A stretch of DNA of 64,000 bases from Microplitis mediator (GCF_029852145.1 NC_079978.1:4278001-4342000), one strand, 5' to 3'. Shown: positions 1-12,431, counted from the first letter of the stretch. Program-made: numbers and translations. The notes: generated by a model from the letters alone, not told the origin.

Positions 1-212
1 TCTTTCCGTTTAGAAGTTACATCCAGTTAAAGCGGCAAACAAATTTTTTTTTGAAAATTTTACAAAATTTCAATTAACCATAACTTCTAAACTTATTGGC
101 CGAATTGGCTCATCTTCGAACTCATCCAAGGTAATCGTCTATAGAATAAGTATACTGAGTTTCATTAAGATCGGTGTAGAATTGTGGACGCTATCGTTGG
201 AGAACGGCGCGT

Positions 213-243
<31 letters not shown>

Positions 244-1339
244 AATACATATATAAACTTTTGAACCAAATGTATTTTCTGACTCAGTTCGTCGAGCTGA
301 GTTGAGATATAGCAAAATTTTTCGAAAATTCCGTTATGAGGACAAATACAATAGTTAGATTTCTATGAAATCTACTAAAAATCTCATTTTGAGGGGCTAT
401 ATTCCTTCAAATGTCTAGATGACACTATAATTAATTCAGATTTTTAAATTAATATCAAAAGTTATAAAATAATTATTTTGTGTTGCATACTTTGCTTGGC
501 GGCAACGCGTGGGCATCGAAACGGGCGCGCGGAGCCCAACTTTCAACGTTAAATGAAAATTATAAATAATGGAGCTACAACTCGGGGAGTCGAGACTTAT
601 TTTACTAAAATTTTCTCCTCTTTTACGATCATTCTTCAAATTTCAGATATCTTTAATATTTTTGAAGATATAGCTACAAAACAGAGACTCCCTTGTTGTC
701 TCTTTGTTTTATGTTTATAACAAATGAAATTTTTAATGGCTGATAAAATAAAAAAACCCATTTCTCAGAATTAAATTCTGAATCCAATGCACCAATCGCC
801 ATATTTTTAAGAGAACTTTAACGATTTTTCGCAGAAAACTCACTTCTCGACTAAACTAGGTGAAAACATTTTTTTTTTGTATTTTATGTATAAAAGTATT
901 TAAAAAACTTTTTTCAAAATCATAGTACATAGTCGTGTAAGAAATTTAATTTTCTACAAAAAAGTTTTTATGTGTTTTCTTCGTACAACTAACAGAAAAA
1001 AAGTTATTGAGCTTAAAACATTAGTGAATTTAAGAGAGTGTACCAGGTGATTTTCAAATGAACTGTTTTCACAGATAAAGACCCAAATTATTAAACAAAA
1101 TATGTCATTCGATGCGTAAATTTATTATTTATCGATTGGAATGTTTCTCGTTCGGATATTGCAGTTTATATCTGAGAATGGCTCATTTGAAATTTCCATT
1201 TGCCAATGTAAGTGCAAAAGGACAGTTCCGTTCGTTCACGTGTGTGTGAGAAAGAGAATAGATGGTATATTCTCTTAAAAGCTTAACGTATACACAGTTT
1301 TAAAAATAATTTCCGGATTTTTTTTCTCGTTAACGCGTG
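1..1339. other. No gene recognised; AT-rich left flank
   Basis: I see no coding exon here on either strand. There is a TA dinucleotide run at about 218-243 and a short GC-richer patch at about 495-545. If the promoter-like segment at 1381-1690 drives a minus-strand gene, this stretch would be its first intron, but no exon is visible. Confidence 0.4.
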
Positions 1340-1382
1340 TCAGTCTATTACACAAATAAAAATATTTAAATAAAACAATTAC

Positions 1383-1690
1383 CTGCGATATTGCGACGAC
1401 AAAGAATAGATGTAGCACACGGTTGGAACATCCATGATCACTAACTGAGAGACATTATTCAACACTGTGAGAAGAAAACGAGTATAAAACCGGAACAAAA
1501 CTCAAGTGAATTATTAAAGCTAAAACTTTTAAAGCTTAAGCTAGAGCTGCCGATGATGTGTCGGCAGCTCTAGCTGAAACAAGAATGATTATCAGTAGAG
1601 TGGATTCGAAAGGTTTATAAGCTGAGGGATGTCGCCATACTACCACATGCATTGTAGCGAATACTCCCTCGCCATTGGTCAAAACTGTGG
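1383..1690 (-). promoter_or_regulatory. Duplicate of the putative hunchback promoter and 5' exon
   Basis: Read on the minus strand this has an ATTGG/CCAAT box near 1671-1677, a TTATAAA box at 1614-1620 and, further down, a GCAG/GTAAT splice donor at 1383/1382. About 100 bases around the TATA and CCAAT boxes are nearly identical to 13201-13304. The copy lies downstream of the hunchback-like gene, so it cannot serve that gene. It is either a decayed duplicate or the promoter of a gene beyond the left edge. Promoter function is inferred from motifs only. Confidence 0.4.
1539..1575. repeat. Perfect 15-bp inverted repeat with 7-nt loop
   Basis: AGCTAGAGCTGCCGA at 1539-1553 is perfectly complementary to 1561-1575. 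Copy B has only the right-hand half, so the left half arose in copy A. Confidence 0.85.
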
Positions 1691-3705
1691 CACCTTGTAA
1701 GTTCTTCATCCCCTCTTACAATTTGTTTACTTTGAAACTATTGTACTTTATGTTCAAGTACTTCTACTATTGGGTAGTGGAGAAGGGAGGGGGCAAAGGA
1801 CGTCTTAAAATTTTCAAAACTCTAAAAAATTAGGGGACAACGTGGGCACCTCAAAATTTTCTATACATCAATAAATTCGAACGGACAAGCTTATCGAAAT
1901 TTCTTATGTAATGAAGGCTAAAATAGACCATCCAAACTGTTTATTAAATATAATTTATTAAGAAAGTCACACTGTTAAAAGTCGGAAGTGAATCCGGATG
2001 TAACTCTACGTCCGTCGCTCGGTCTCGCCGTCATTAGTTCGTTCGCCGCTGCCAAGTATCATAACTATGATTTTTAGAAATTAATACTACACTAGCTTAT
2101 ACGACTAAATTTTGTAAAACTTTTTTTAATAAAATAATAAGCGCAACAGACGAAGAGTTAATATAAATTTTTTTAAATATTAAAACTCCTGACCAGAGTG
2201 AGTTGGGAGTGAAATAAAATCCACGTCACTCTAAAATCACTCCACTAAAAAAACTCCCAATTCAGTAATGTTATCATTTTATCAGAAATTTGATAATAAA
2301 AAAAAAAAAGCAGTTTTTTCTTTCTCAACCGTATGAAAATAACATATATGTAACAATATATGATAAATACCAAAAAACATATGCGGCCATTTTAACTATA
2401 TTTTCTGATATATTTTTTATATTAAAAAATATATTCGTTCTATACGAGACCGTATGTGCTTAGCGGTTAATTCGATGCAAATACATATATCCATATACAT
2501 ATACATATGAAAATAACAGTGTAAAAAATCCTCGGTGTAAATTATCTATTCGTGTAATTTTAACACGGTGTAATTTACTTTTTTTACACCATTCCGTGTT
2601 ACTCATTATAATTTTGATAAATGAGCAACAAATAATATTAAACATTTTTAACTGTTTAATCAATAACTTTATTAATTTTATTTGCATATTAAATAGTATT
2701 TTGAACATTTAAATATTTTTTAAATTATTTTTCTGAACGTAAAATTATTATAAACTACAGACTTACACGCTGAACGATGTAAAAATTTTTAATTCACACC
2801 ACTTGAATTTGCCACCGAGTTTGGTGTAAAAATTTTTTACCGTTTATATTATTTTTTTATACAGAATCTTTGCTATATAATTCTTTGAATACTTTTATAA
2901 ATTGGAATTCTTTTTTTTAATTTTATTCTATATATTCTACATATTTAAAAGGAAAAATACCATTCTATTTTTTTTTTTTTTTGTTTTTTTTCAAAATAAT
3001 TTTCTTCCAAAAATTTTGGAAATCATATATGATATATCAAAAATATGTTTCCTAACTTATATTATATTTTTACACGGTAATATTTTTTATTTTAAAATAA
3101 GTCTTATAGTACAGTATTTTATAATGCACTCATCCAAAAAATAAACGATGCAAAACGATTTTATGAATTTTTTAGTGATTATGGAAAGCTGTATTCTTTG
3201 AAAATGGTCATATCGGAATTAAATTCAAAAAAGTAATTTGGTGCTTTAAATTTACAGTTTATTTAATTAGAGTTGAAAAAGGAAAATTTCTTATCCCAAG
3301 ATTATTTTGAAAAAATTTAATATACAGTAATATTTAAAAAAAATCAAAATATTTTATTTTAGAAAATTGAATATACAGTAATATTTGAAAAAATTAAAAT
3401 TTTTTATTTGAAAAAATTTAATATACAGTAATATTACTTAATATTAAATATATTTTATGTTTAGTAATTTTTTAATTTTAATCTTGAGCCTCTATTGTCA
3501 TAAAATTTTTTTTGAATACTTATTAAGATTGTTCCAGTCTTTACAGGATAAGTATTGAACACTTAGGCTCCTAGGCACCTCAGGAACGGCGTCATCACCA
3601 TTCATCTCATCACATGTCGGCATGGAGTATAGTTACCATTGTTATACTGGAAACTTATTTTATCTTTTAATGACACTGCCATTAAAAATTCATAATTTTC
3701 AACAG

Positions 3706-4023
3706 ATGGGTAAACTGCGTCCGCTTGGAGCATTAACTTTAAAAATTATAAAACACAAAAAATGTCAGTTCTTCATGAAAATCAATAAAAAATATCATTT
3801 ATTAACAAGTATAGTGATCGAGTAAATAAAAATATTAACAAAGTAAAATTTTTTAACACCGGTCTAGAATATTTACACCGGAGAATTTTTTTGAACACCG
3901 GTACAGAATATTTACACCGCTGGCGGCGTTATTTTCACACCGCTTTCGGTGTTGAAATTTAACACCGCCGATTTTAACACCTACACCGCTTGGACTTACC
4001 CCGGTGATTTTTTACGGTGTAGG
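3706..4023. mobile_element. MITE fragment, ACCGGT/CACTGTAAAAA family
   Basis: Shares the internal block actgcgtccgcttggagc and the reiterated ttaacaccggt / tttacaccgg motif with copies at 13577, 18915, 48226 and 52642, and ends in the family-type cggtgattttttac. The left terminus is missing. It truncates repeat copy A. Confidence 0.75.
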
Positions 4024-4960
4024 TTTAACAATGTCAAGTTAATAATAAATACATTAAATTTTAAATATACATATAGGGGAGTGGTGGGGGGGGCAAAAGG
4101 GGGTACTTAAAGAAATACTAAATTTTCGAGGACTAAAATACGCTAAATCTTTTTGTTTTTAATGGCATTCAAGGTAAATAGACAAAATTTTTAGCTGCCA
4201 TTGCAAAATAAAATTTTTATTTTTGGCGGGCATGGGGTAAAATGGGGTACCCTTAAAAAAAGTTGAAAAAAAAAATTTCTGAAAGTTGATTAAATTTCAT
4301 TAAATTAAATTTTTTATATGTTATATACATAAAGAAAAATCACATTTCACATCATTGGTGGATACGAAGGCAAAAAAAAAAATTTTTTGTGGAGCAGAGA
4401 GGCCCCCCTTCAAAAAATTATAATTTTTTTTTTAAATTGTTTTCATCATTAAGAATGTATTTCTTTCTCTTGACAACTATTTTTGGTTTTATATTACTCA
4501 AAAAAATATTTTTTAAGTGTAATAAATCGTTTCCCCTCGATTAGCTTAATTACTAATTGTTATTTATTTTTAAAAAAACGAGAAGGCCTACAGTAGTGAT
4601 TTTCGAAAGGAACCTTCTTTGCTTATTTCTGAAAATTTTGAAAAAAAAATTAAGTAGTTTCGTCAAGTCGTTCTCGAGATATCCGTACCACGCCGTTTTT
4701 TTGAACCACAGACTAATGGACGTCCACGATAAATTTTTTTTAATGAACTTTTTTTTATATTAATACATATTAGACAAATTAAAAAAAGTATCAGGATTAT
4801 TTATTAGTGTTTCAGCTTTATATTGATGTGTTTTTCATAATGTGTAAGAGTAATAGAAAAAAAATATATGCAATTTAATGAGTGGAAATCGTGTGACCTT
4901 GACAGGTTGGTTATAAAGCACAACCTCTCCGCTTCGCTTCCGAGGCGTGCAATATTGTTT
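4024..4960. other. No gene recognised
   Basis: AT-rich with G-runs near 4078-4110 and 4226-4250 (ggggtaaaatggggtaccc). No exon, RNA gene or inverted repeat could be supported. Confidence 0.4.
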
Positions 4961-4961
4961 C

Positions 4962-5200
4962 AGAACGGCTGAGGCAGCCGTTCGGCACGCGCGTGGCTCG
5001 GGTGATCACCGAAGTCAAGTAGCATCGAGAATGGCCACTGCTTGGCTGGGTGACCGTTTAGCCACACGTCGGGTTCGAACGAAGGTCTCTGACCGTTAGG
5101 TGCGGGATGAAGATCCAGTGATCGGTAAAATGGGAATTCATCCAAACCGAAACTGTACTGGCTAGGTTTTCTCTGTGGTTTTACGATTTACAGTTTTTTT
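4962..5200 (+). mobile_element. 5S-rRNA-derived SINE (SINE3-like)
   Basis: The stretch gatcaccgaagtcaagtagc (5004-5023) followed by ctgggtgaccg (5046-5056) resembles the internal promoter boxes A and C of 5S rRNA in correct order and spacing. The rest does not fold as a full 5S gene, and the tail (ttttctctgtggtttt near 5167) is unrelated to 5S, which fits a 5S-headed SINE transcribed by RNA polymerase III. A GGTTCGAAC motif at 5072-5080 resembles a tRNA B box and could mean a composite head. It is GC-rich relative to its surroundings, consistent with a recent insertion. Confidence 0.6.
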
Positions 5201-5221
5201 ATATATGGTTTCTAAAGTTAT

Positions 5222-5530
5222 CCCTGATAGCCAAGTTGGCCGCAATTTGTCGACAATTTACTGCCGCAACCTGTCGCTAAGTTGGCCGCAAAAGTTGGCA
5301 TTTCCATAAGTTGGCGGCAACGTTCCAAGAAACCTGTCGGCAACTTGACTGCAAGTTGCTTAAAAACTTGGTGACAGGTTGCGGGAGTAGATTGTCGCCA
5401 AGTTTCTGAGCAACTTGCAGTCAACTTGTAGTCAACAGTTACAAAAGCTGAAAGTTGTCGACATCTTGTCGTCAAGTTGGTCGTAACTCATGTACACTAA
5501 TTTTTTTATCAGAAACTCTGGCTATCAGGG
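5222..5530. mobile_element. MITE with CCCTGATAGCC terminal repeats
   Basis: Ends are inverted: CCCTGATAGCCA at the left and TGGCTATCAGGG at the right. The interior is a degenerate reiteration of a short palindromic motif of the type AAGTTGnCGnCAACTTG. Related copies lie at 19294-19475 and 19496-19832. Open frames inside are by-products of the repeat. Confidence 0.8.
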
Positions 5531-5760
5531 ATCATTTTATTTTTTAGTAGTAATTTTATTATCCGTAAAGTAATGCTTGAATAACTCAAATTTTACGATG
5601 TTTCCTTATTCTCGCGTCACTATCAAATTAATTACAACAATTAACAATTTAATTTTAAATTTTCTTGGTAATAATGAATTATTTATCAAAAGCTTCATTG
5701 AAATAATTTTAATAATAAATTTTAATAACTTGAGTTTTGCTCTTTCGAGGGAATTCTACC
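5531..5760. repeat. Flanking repeat shared with 19833-20005
   Basis: The sequence after the MITE (ttattatccgtaaagtaatg onward) recurs with few changes after the MITE pair at 19.3-19.8 kb. The MITE therefore inserted before this longer repeat was copied, or it belongs to a larger element. Confidence 0.7.
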
Positions 5761-5857
5761 CACCCCTTGTTAGGGGTCGTTGAAAAAAAATATTTGACAA
5801 TACCGACCGACTGAATGCAGTCAATATAACGGTCGGTATTGTCAAATAAATTTTTTC

Positions 5858-6210
5858 AACCCTGATAGCAACCTTATCCGCAAGTTAACTTCAATTGGAA
5901 GTTAAACGTAATTTGTTGAATAAATTTTAGACTAAAAAATTCAAAAATTCGAATTATAAAATTGATATGACGATAAAACTGAAATTTATTTAAGAAATTT
6001 TGATTAACTTTCAATTGATATCAACTGTAAGTAATTTTGTTTAAATTCTATACCTCGGTGGAATTACTTCTACGTTGTCTTTTTTTCAGTTAAAGTTTTA
6101 ATTTTTTTTTTTTTTTTTAATTAAATTTAAATACGGTTTGACAGTTGAAAGTCATTACATGTTTTTTAAAAATGGAGGGTACTGTCTGAGAATACGCTTA
6201 ATTATTTGAA
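5858..6210. mobile_element. Degenerate MITE related to 23592-24032
   Basis: Shares the block around aattggaagttaaacgtaat and the right end gtactgtctgagaatacgct with the element in the rhodanese intron. The left end begins like the CCCTGATAGC family and looks rearranged. Confidence 0.5.
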
Positions 6211-9090
6211 TTAGTTCTCATAACTAAAATGGGTAAACATTCATAATTTTAAGACGAACAATCAATAATGTTTTGACTAAAAAAGAAATTTTCAAAAATT
6301 TTAATTTTTTTTAATGTTTTTAAAAATGGGCGGCTAAATACCCCTATGTCTACGGTATAGATACACAGTAGGATCGCGCCATGACACTTGACACATATAC
6401 AGGTGTTTGAACGTGTACTTGGCGCGAAATACTACCGTGTCTCCTGATTCTCTCCACTTCCATTCAATACTCTCGATATTTTTCATGCTGCGAAATTGTT
6501 TTTTCAATCTCCGGCTGTAAGATTTCTTTTGTAATCTTCCGCAAATTAAATTATTTATATTATTATTATTATTTTCAGAAAAAATAAAATATTTACTGTT
6601 GAATTACTTAAGTCTACAGGAACATGTTTATATTTTTTTGGGGGTATATATTGCCAAGTACTATTTGTAAAAATAAATTCTCCTGAATTGCAGATATTTG
6701 TTGCTCACTCAACTTAAAATATTGGCTGACTTATCAGAATCCATTTTTAGAAAACTTTGCATTACCAATTATAGAAAAACCAACGTTTCTAGACCAAAAA
6801 GATCTGGCGTCCAATGAATTATCTGCGATTCGGTACCCCTGATTAAAAAAAATGATTAAAAATGATTTCACACGTTAAATGTCCATAAGAGACAGGATTA
6901 GAAATGATTTGAAGGATTAAAAAGTATTTAAAATGATTAAAAAACAAATCATTTTAAATACTTTTTAATCATTTTTTTTAATCAGGGACTGCTTTTATCT
7001 GTCGATGAATCTTTTCCATTCAAAAAACTCTCTTTGTAATTCAACGATTTCCTCATTATTTAAATTATTATTAATAAACAATAAAGTTAATTAATTATTA
7101 AATTCATGCCTTTAAATTTTAAAGTTAAATTATGAATAATAAAAATAATAAATAAAAAAAGAACACGCTAAAGTATTTTTTTATTTTTTTATTTATAAAT
7201 TACAAAATATGTCATATTTATGGAATGTTAGATCCAAATACATAATTTATTTGTATATTAATTTATTATTTTTTACTGTTATTATATTATAAATTTCTCA
7301 CTTTATGTCTCTAATTTATTATTATTATTCGATATTGGTTGAAAGAATAAAAATGACAAAGAAAATTTTAATTTCAGCTGAATGTAGTTTCGAATTTATT
7401 TATTATTTTTTTTTTTTTTTTTTTTTTTTTTGAAATTTTTTTGTCACTTATACTCCTGACCCATTCAACAAGATAATTTCGGCTTAAAGACGTTTAGTAT
7501 TATCGATTTGAATTCAAAATTTCGAGCGGGAATTCAAAACTTGAAAAACTAGAAGTCGATGATTGAAGTAGAATTTTTCTATTTAAAATTTCTTTAAGCC
7601 AAAACTCATGAACAAATATCGAATATCCCTGACTGAACTTTACGGACGAATGGACAAGTCCGGAAAATTTTTAATAAAATTCAGTCAAATTTCGGAATAG
7701 AAGTATTGCAACTGATATTATAAATTAATTAATAAATTGCAATGCTGACATATTAAGTAATTTTAGATAATTTACATTTTTTAAATCTTAAGTTACATTT
7801 TATAGAAAATATAATTTCACTTATCATATATTAATATTTATAATTACAGTTTAAATATTAATATTGTGATATTAGTTTTTCCAGCATTGCAAAAATATAT
7901 TTTCAGCCATCTTATATCTAATAGAAAAATTTTATGAAATATCTTCAAAAATTTTTTTTTACAGAAATTATATAAATGAAATTAATTATTCACATGGCAA
8001 CTTATTTTTATATTTATATATATACATACATATATCTTTATGTATACGATGCTTATATATTTATATAATCTACAACCTATGAATCATTTCATTTCTCTTA
8101 ATAATCTTAATTGCATAACAATAAAAATTTAATTATTGTCTATTAATACTTTTTTATTTTTACTGGTTTTTTGCTTAGAATATATTTTTTTTTATTACTT
8201 TTAATAAGAAGCATTAAAAAAAAATTGTTTTTTTACAGATTACGCGAAATGAAGCAAACAAAATACTATCAAGTGGCAAGCATGAAAAAGCTGCGAATGC
8301 TGTACCAACTTAATATTATTATTGTTTGCATACTTCATTTTAAAAAATATTTTGAGCAATCGCTCATAAAGAATTTTATTATCAGTCTTAAGTTCTCAGC
8401 GAGATCCTCGATTGCACCAATTCTTATAAATATTTTTTTTATGAGGACATCTGCGTTTATTTTATATAATTATTGACATATAATACATAAACCATCAATT
8501 GATTTTTTGAATAATTATTCAATTATTCCGGTTTGTATTATTCTTAAAAAAAAAATCCTAAGACTAATTCTTACTCACTGTAAAAATAAAACTTGAAAAA
8601 ATAAACAGTTTTGTTATTAAATCAATCACCGGAAATTTCGATCTATCGAAATTTAAAGACAAAATTTAATTTTAAAAACTTTAAATTATTTTTTACTAAC
8701 AGAACATAACTAAAATTTTTCAAGTTTTTTTTTTAAAGTGCAACTATCACATAATTTATTATTTACTTATAATAGCTTTTATTAAAATTTAGTATTGAAA
8801 ATTGTGAAAAAAAAAAAAATTTTTTTATAAAAGAAAATGTTTAAAATGTACATCACATTTTACTTTAACCAGAATTGAATGTATGTATTATCAATTGTCA
8901 AAAAAATATTAAATGACGAGTTAATTTAGAAAAAAAAAAAATGTAATTTTGGTTTGACCCCCTTTGAATTTAAAATTTTTTAGATTTACATCAAACATTT
9001 TAATTACTGACTGATAATTTGTGTGGAAAACTAATTTTATAATAATGTACTGAATAATATACAGTCAATACATTATTATTTTTTTTTAAT
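6211..9090. other. No gene recognised; AT-rich, low complexity
   Basis: Contains the small MITE at 6837-6987, a T-run near 7405-7431 and many A/T homopolymers. I looked on the minus strand for the C-terminal zinc-finger exon expected after hunchback and found none. Confidence 0.45.
6837..6987. mobile_element. 151-bp MITE with CCCTGATTAAAAAAAATGATT ends
   Basis: Left CCCTGATTAAAAAAAATGAT is the inverse complement of the right end, which finishes AATCATTTTTTTTAATCAGG G. The interior repeats aaatgattaaaa, giving a long imperfect hairpin. Confidence 0.75.
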
Positions 9091-9103
9091 ACACTTACGT
9101 CCA

Positions 9104-11063
9104 TTAGCTTAGGTCCATTGGATTGATACTTGAACCTGTTTTGCTCAGGTCCAGTGGAGCGACTTGAACAGGGCCCAAGCTATAATGTGAAGTTTCAGGA
9201 GGAGACACCACTGTTGCTGGGCAGATTTTTGTTTCTTTTTGGGCAGGCTTTTTCAGTCCTCTGCGCTTCCCGCCGACATCAATTATCTTGTCAGAAGGGT
9301 TCCCATACTCATCGAAGGTTGGCCCTTGTCGATGTCTGGTCGCCTCAAGATGCTTCTTGAAGTCATGGTGAAAGTTGGATTTCACTTGGCAGTCACGACA
9401 GTGGTATTGAAATATCTTCGAGTGTTTTTTCATGTGGCTCTTTAGCATTGCCTTGTTAATGCAACTATATGAGCACAGGTCACACCCGAAAGGTTTTGTT
9501 CCTCCGTGCCTTTTCATGTGGTACTCCCAATGGTGTTTTAGGTCAGTTACAAACGCACAGTTCTCGTTCGGGCATCGAATGATTTTCTCCGGATTAAAGT
9601 GAGTCTCTTCCTGATGAGTCCGCAACTCAACTTCTGTGTCAAATGGCACTTGACACTTCTTGCATTTGACTGATTTTCTTTTGCTTACCCGTCGAGTTGA
9701 CTGGCCCGGTTCTGGACCGCCCGGTTTTGGTCCATTGAATGGACCGCCATCATTTTTAGCATTCGGCAGAGAAATGTTGACGTCGTTTTCGTGTAGTGAA
9801 CTGTAAAATAAAATTAGAAATAATTAATTTTTTGTTTTCACTTGATATATAAAATATAGTAGGGGTGTGCGAACATTCGAATTTACAAATTATTTGTCTC
9901 GAATCGAATCGAATTATTCGAATAGTTCGAATCATTCGAATAGTTTGAATTATTCGAATAATCTGAATTCAAACCAAATCAAGGCTGATATCTCAGTAGT
10001 AAACTGTCGGACAGAGAAACAAAAAAATCAAATTGTAGCTGAATACATTTCCTACACAAGCCATGAATTGGTTTTTTCGAAAAACATTTTCCCGGCCCCG
10101 TAGACCCAAAATACAAAACTAAAAAATTTGGACAAATTTTGTCTCGACCTTTTTCTTATGATTCCGCAAAAACCGTGGCTCAAAAAATTATTTTGTTGAA
10201 AGATCTTTAAACTAGAGATTTCAAGCTTCAATTTGCTTATTTTTTTTGTTTTTTCGATACGATCATTTTTCACAAAAATACAGCCTTCCAAAAATCGCTA
10301 CAAAATTTATAAAATTTTTTTGTTCCTTTAATTTTTTGGATAAGTGGACAATATAAATAATTAATAAATAAGAGGCAATACTTACGTGTTTCGTGTGGAA
10401 AAGTCAGATTGTTGGGATATACTTGGAGACACCCTTGCTGCTAGAGTACTTGTAGGATCAACTCCGGTATCAGAATGGAATGGGCCATGTGACAAATTAC
10501 TACCCCCGTGATAATCTCCAACATAAGTCGAACTGCTTTGCTGGAGTGCCGGAGGCACAGCAACCGAAGAAGTGCACTCCTTAGAATCAGGTGAATACGG
10601 AGGAGTGAGTTGCGCATAATACCCAAATGTACTTGAAGTGGGTCCATTTTGTGGTCCAAGATTGAAATCATTCTGTAAAAGTTTAAACTTAATTAAATAT
10701 ATACATAAATTATTGTTTTATTTTTTTAATATAAAGTATCGGGCATGAATTGGACATTTTGTCTGAACGTCGCATAATGAATGAAAACGAAAGACGATAG
10801 TTGAGTGAGAGGGGAGAGTAAAGATACAGGCAGAATGATAGTGGATTGCGCGGATAAATTTAGACAGGGAGGAGGGGGGATATAAAAAAACAATTTAAAT
10901 AGAAGAATTGAAAAATAAAAAACCGTATGGTAGATGTTGTCAATGTGCAGTTGAATTACTTACATTATGATTATTGGTCTGCTGGAATTCCTGTCCCAAC
11001 ATACTGTCATTTATTTGTTGAAGTGACCTCCGGAGACGAAATATCAAGTCCATTAGATAACAC
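9104..11063 (-). CDS. hb-like: Hunchback-like C2H2 zinc-finger protein, short
   Basis: Three coding exons: 10964-11053 (ATG at 11053), 10386-10672 and 9104-9800, giving 357 residues. Four C2H2 fingers lie at about residues 172-193, 202-224, 232-252 and 260-282, followed by a basic box IIDVGGKRRG typical of Hunchback after its middle fingers. Hunchback is a gap-gene transcription factor that binds DNA through these fingers. The fit is to the middle finger cluster, but many normally conserved positions differ, and finger 2 has an enlarged C-x4-C. The C-terminal two-finger dimerisation domain of the family is absent. The tail carries two PxDLS motifs (PLDLS 341-345, PMDLS 353-357), the known consensus for CtBP corepressor binding. 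The stop codon sits six bases before a strong donor (AC/GTAAGT at 9098). I read it as a divergent paralog or truncated gene. A 5' noncoding exon probably lies near 13.0-13.2 kb. Confidence 0.8.
9880..9966. repeat. ATTCGAAT tandem repeat in hunchback intron
   Basis: A degenerate run of (aatcgaat / attcgaat / agttcgaat) units, each self-complementary, inside the intron between coding exons 2 and 3. Confidence 0.8.
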
Positions 11064-11402
11064 CTGTGAATAAAGAAAATTTTAACAAATTAGTAATTTT
11101 AAAAGTTTGAATAATGTTTTTCTTAATTCAACATCCGTCAGAGTATAAAATTTAAATAAATGTTTTGTCAGTTTATCAACGTGCAAAGATACTTTCATAT
11201 TTATCAATGAAAAAAAAATGAAATCCTTGCGGACGGTTTTAATTTTTTATGCAGATTTTCTATCCCTAAAGTTAAATTGAATTTTTTTTTCACCCCGGTG
11301 AAAGATAAAAAAAACAAGGGTTTTTCCATTTCCTAATCTAGTATTATGGAATATTATTTTTTTCGTCATATCGTAACGAAAAAAAAAACGAAAAATCATA
11401 AG

Positions 11403-11585
11403 CCCCCATGAAAAAAAATTTATAAAAAAAATATATGTTAAATATAAAAAAAATATATTAAAAATACATAAAAAATATATAAATATATATAAAATATGTA
11501 TAAAAAATATATTTTAAATATATTAAAAATATATCTTAGAATATATTTTAACATATATTATTTTTATAAATTTTTTTCATGGGGG
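11403..11585. mobile_element. Foldback MITE with CCCCCATGAAAAAAA ends
   Basis: Left CCCCCATGAAAAAAAATTTA pairs with the right end AAATTTTTTTCATGGGGG. The interior is reiterated aaaatatatt, which also folds back. Confidence 0.75.
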
Positions 11586-12431
11586 AAGTTCAAAAATTCT
11601 CATGGTAAATTCATATGTGGAGTTTGTCGAAACTTATGTATGTGACGAGTAAAAAGGAGTGGGACATCAACGATTGTCATCACCCTCCACTACGTTCTCA
11701 GGAAAACAAAAAAAAAATATTTAAGGAAATACAATTCAAATTTAAACTTCTTCTAGCTAATGGTTCAATGCCTTGATGGCCATTTTCACACCTCCATTTT
11801 GAATGATCTTCAGTCGGACAACTGATGGTCAAAATACGGGCATTTGTATTCAAATAGACTAGTAACTAATAATAGACTAGTAACTAATAATAGGCGTCGC
11901 CACTGGTACTTTGTCAGTTAATTAGCCCTCCAAGGTATTGCTACTTGTTTTTTTTTTGTGATAAAATCAACTGATATGCTACTTTGTAAACTAAAACTAT
12001 CTGTTTAGTATTGTATACATTTTACAGTAGTGCCATCTCTTTTCGGTATATACAAAAGGCCTTCGACTGTGAGGACAAATTTACTTATGGTTTAATTATA
12101 ACTTGCGGAAATCTATACCCGAACATAAATAACAGTGTAAATTGTATTTACTTTCAATTCCTACTTATATTTCTATTCGTAATCAAATTTAAAAATTTTT
12201 TTTTCGAAAAACCTAGTACCCTAAACCCAAAAATATATAGAATGTATTACATCTTTGAAAACTTATATTATAACTCAGCTTTTTGACTTAGACTACTCGC
12301 ATTTACTCTGAGCGGAAGTACTGCTGTACTTAAACTTGGATTTCAAATTTAATCCCTTAATTTTCTTTCATTTGACGCCCGTATAAATTTTACTTTTTAA
12401 ATACTCAAATTTAAAATGAAATTTATTTTAT

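Larger units (their letters stand above)
1340..3705. repeat. Copy A of a 2.4-kb segmental repeat
   Basis: Homology to copies B and C (12982-16780) begins at the shared motif cagtctat and runs until a MITE interrupts it at about 3706. The part from 1858 onward is almost identical to copy C (14970 onward), including a GC-richer block at 1990-2060 and an 82-codon open frame at 2460-2708 that translates identically in C. The first 340 bases match only copy B and hold a promoter/5'-exon-like segment. Embedded at about 2518-2842 is a MITE-like stretch beginning agtgtaaaaaatcc. Only short AT-rich frames are present. Confidence 0.8.

Noticed and set aside
2460..2708. 82-codon minus-strand frame, repeated at 14529-14843 and 15571-15819
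   Set aside because: It lies in an AT-rich repeat with MITE-like motifs and differs between copies only as the DNA does. Its composition is Ile/Lys/Asn-driven with no protein-like constraint.
5066..5085. tRNA gene suggested by GGTTCGAAC
   Set aside because: No acceptor stem, D arm or anticodon arm can be fitted around it; the 5S-like boxes explain the segment better.
5218..5475. 85-codon frame rich in Cys/Arg (and its relative at 19489-19746)
   Set aside because: Both lie inside CCCTGATAGCC MITEs and arise from reiteration of the caagttgg motif.
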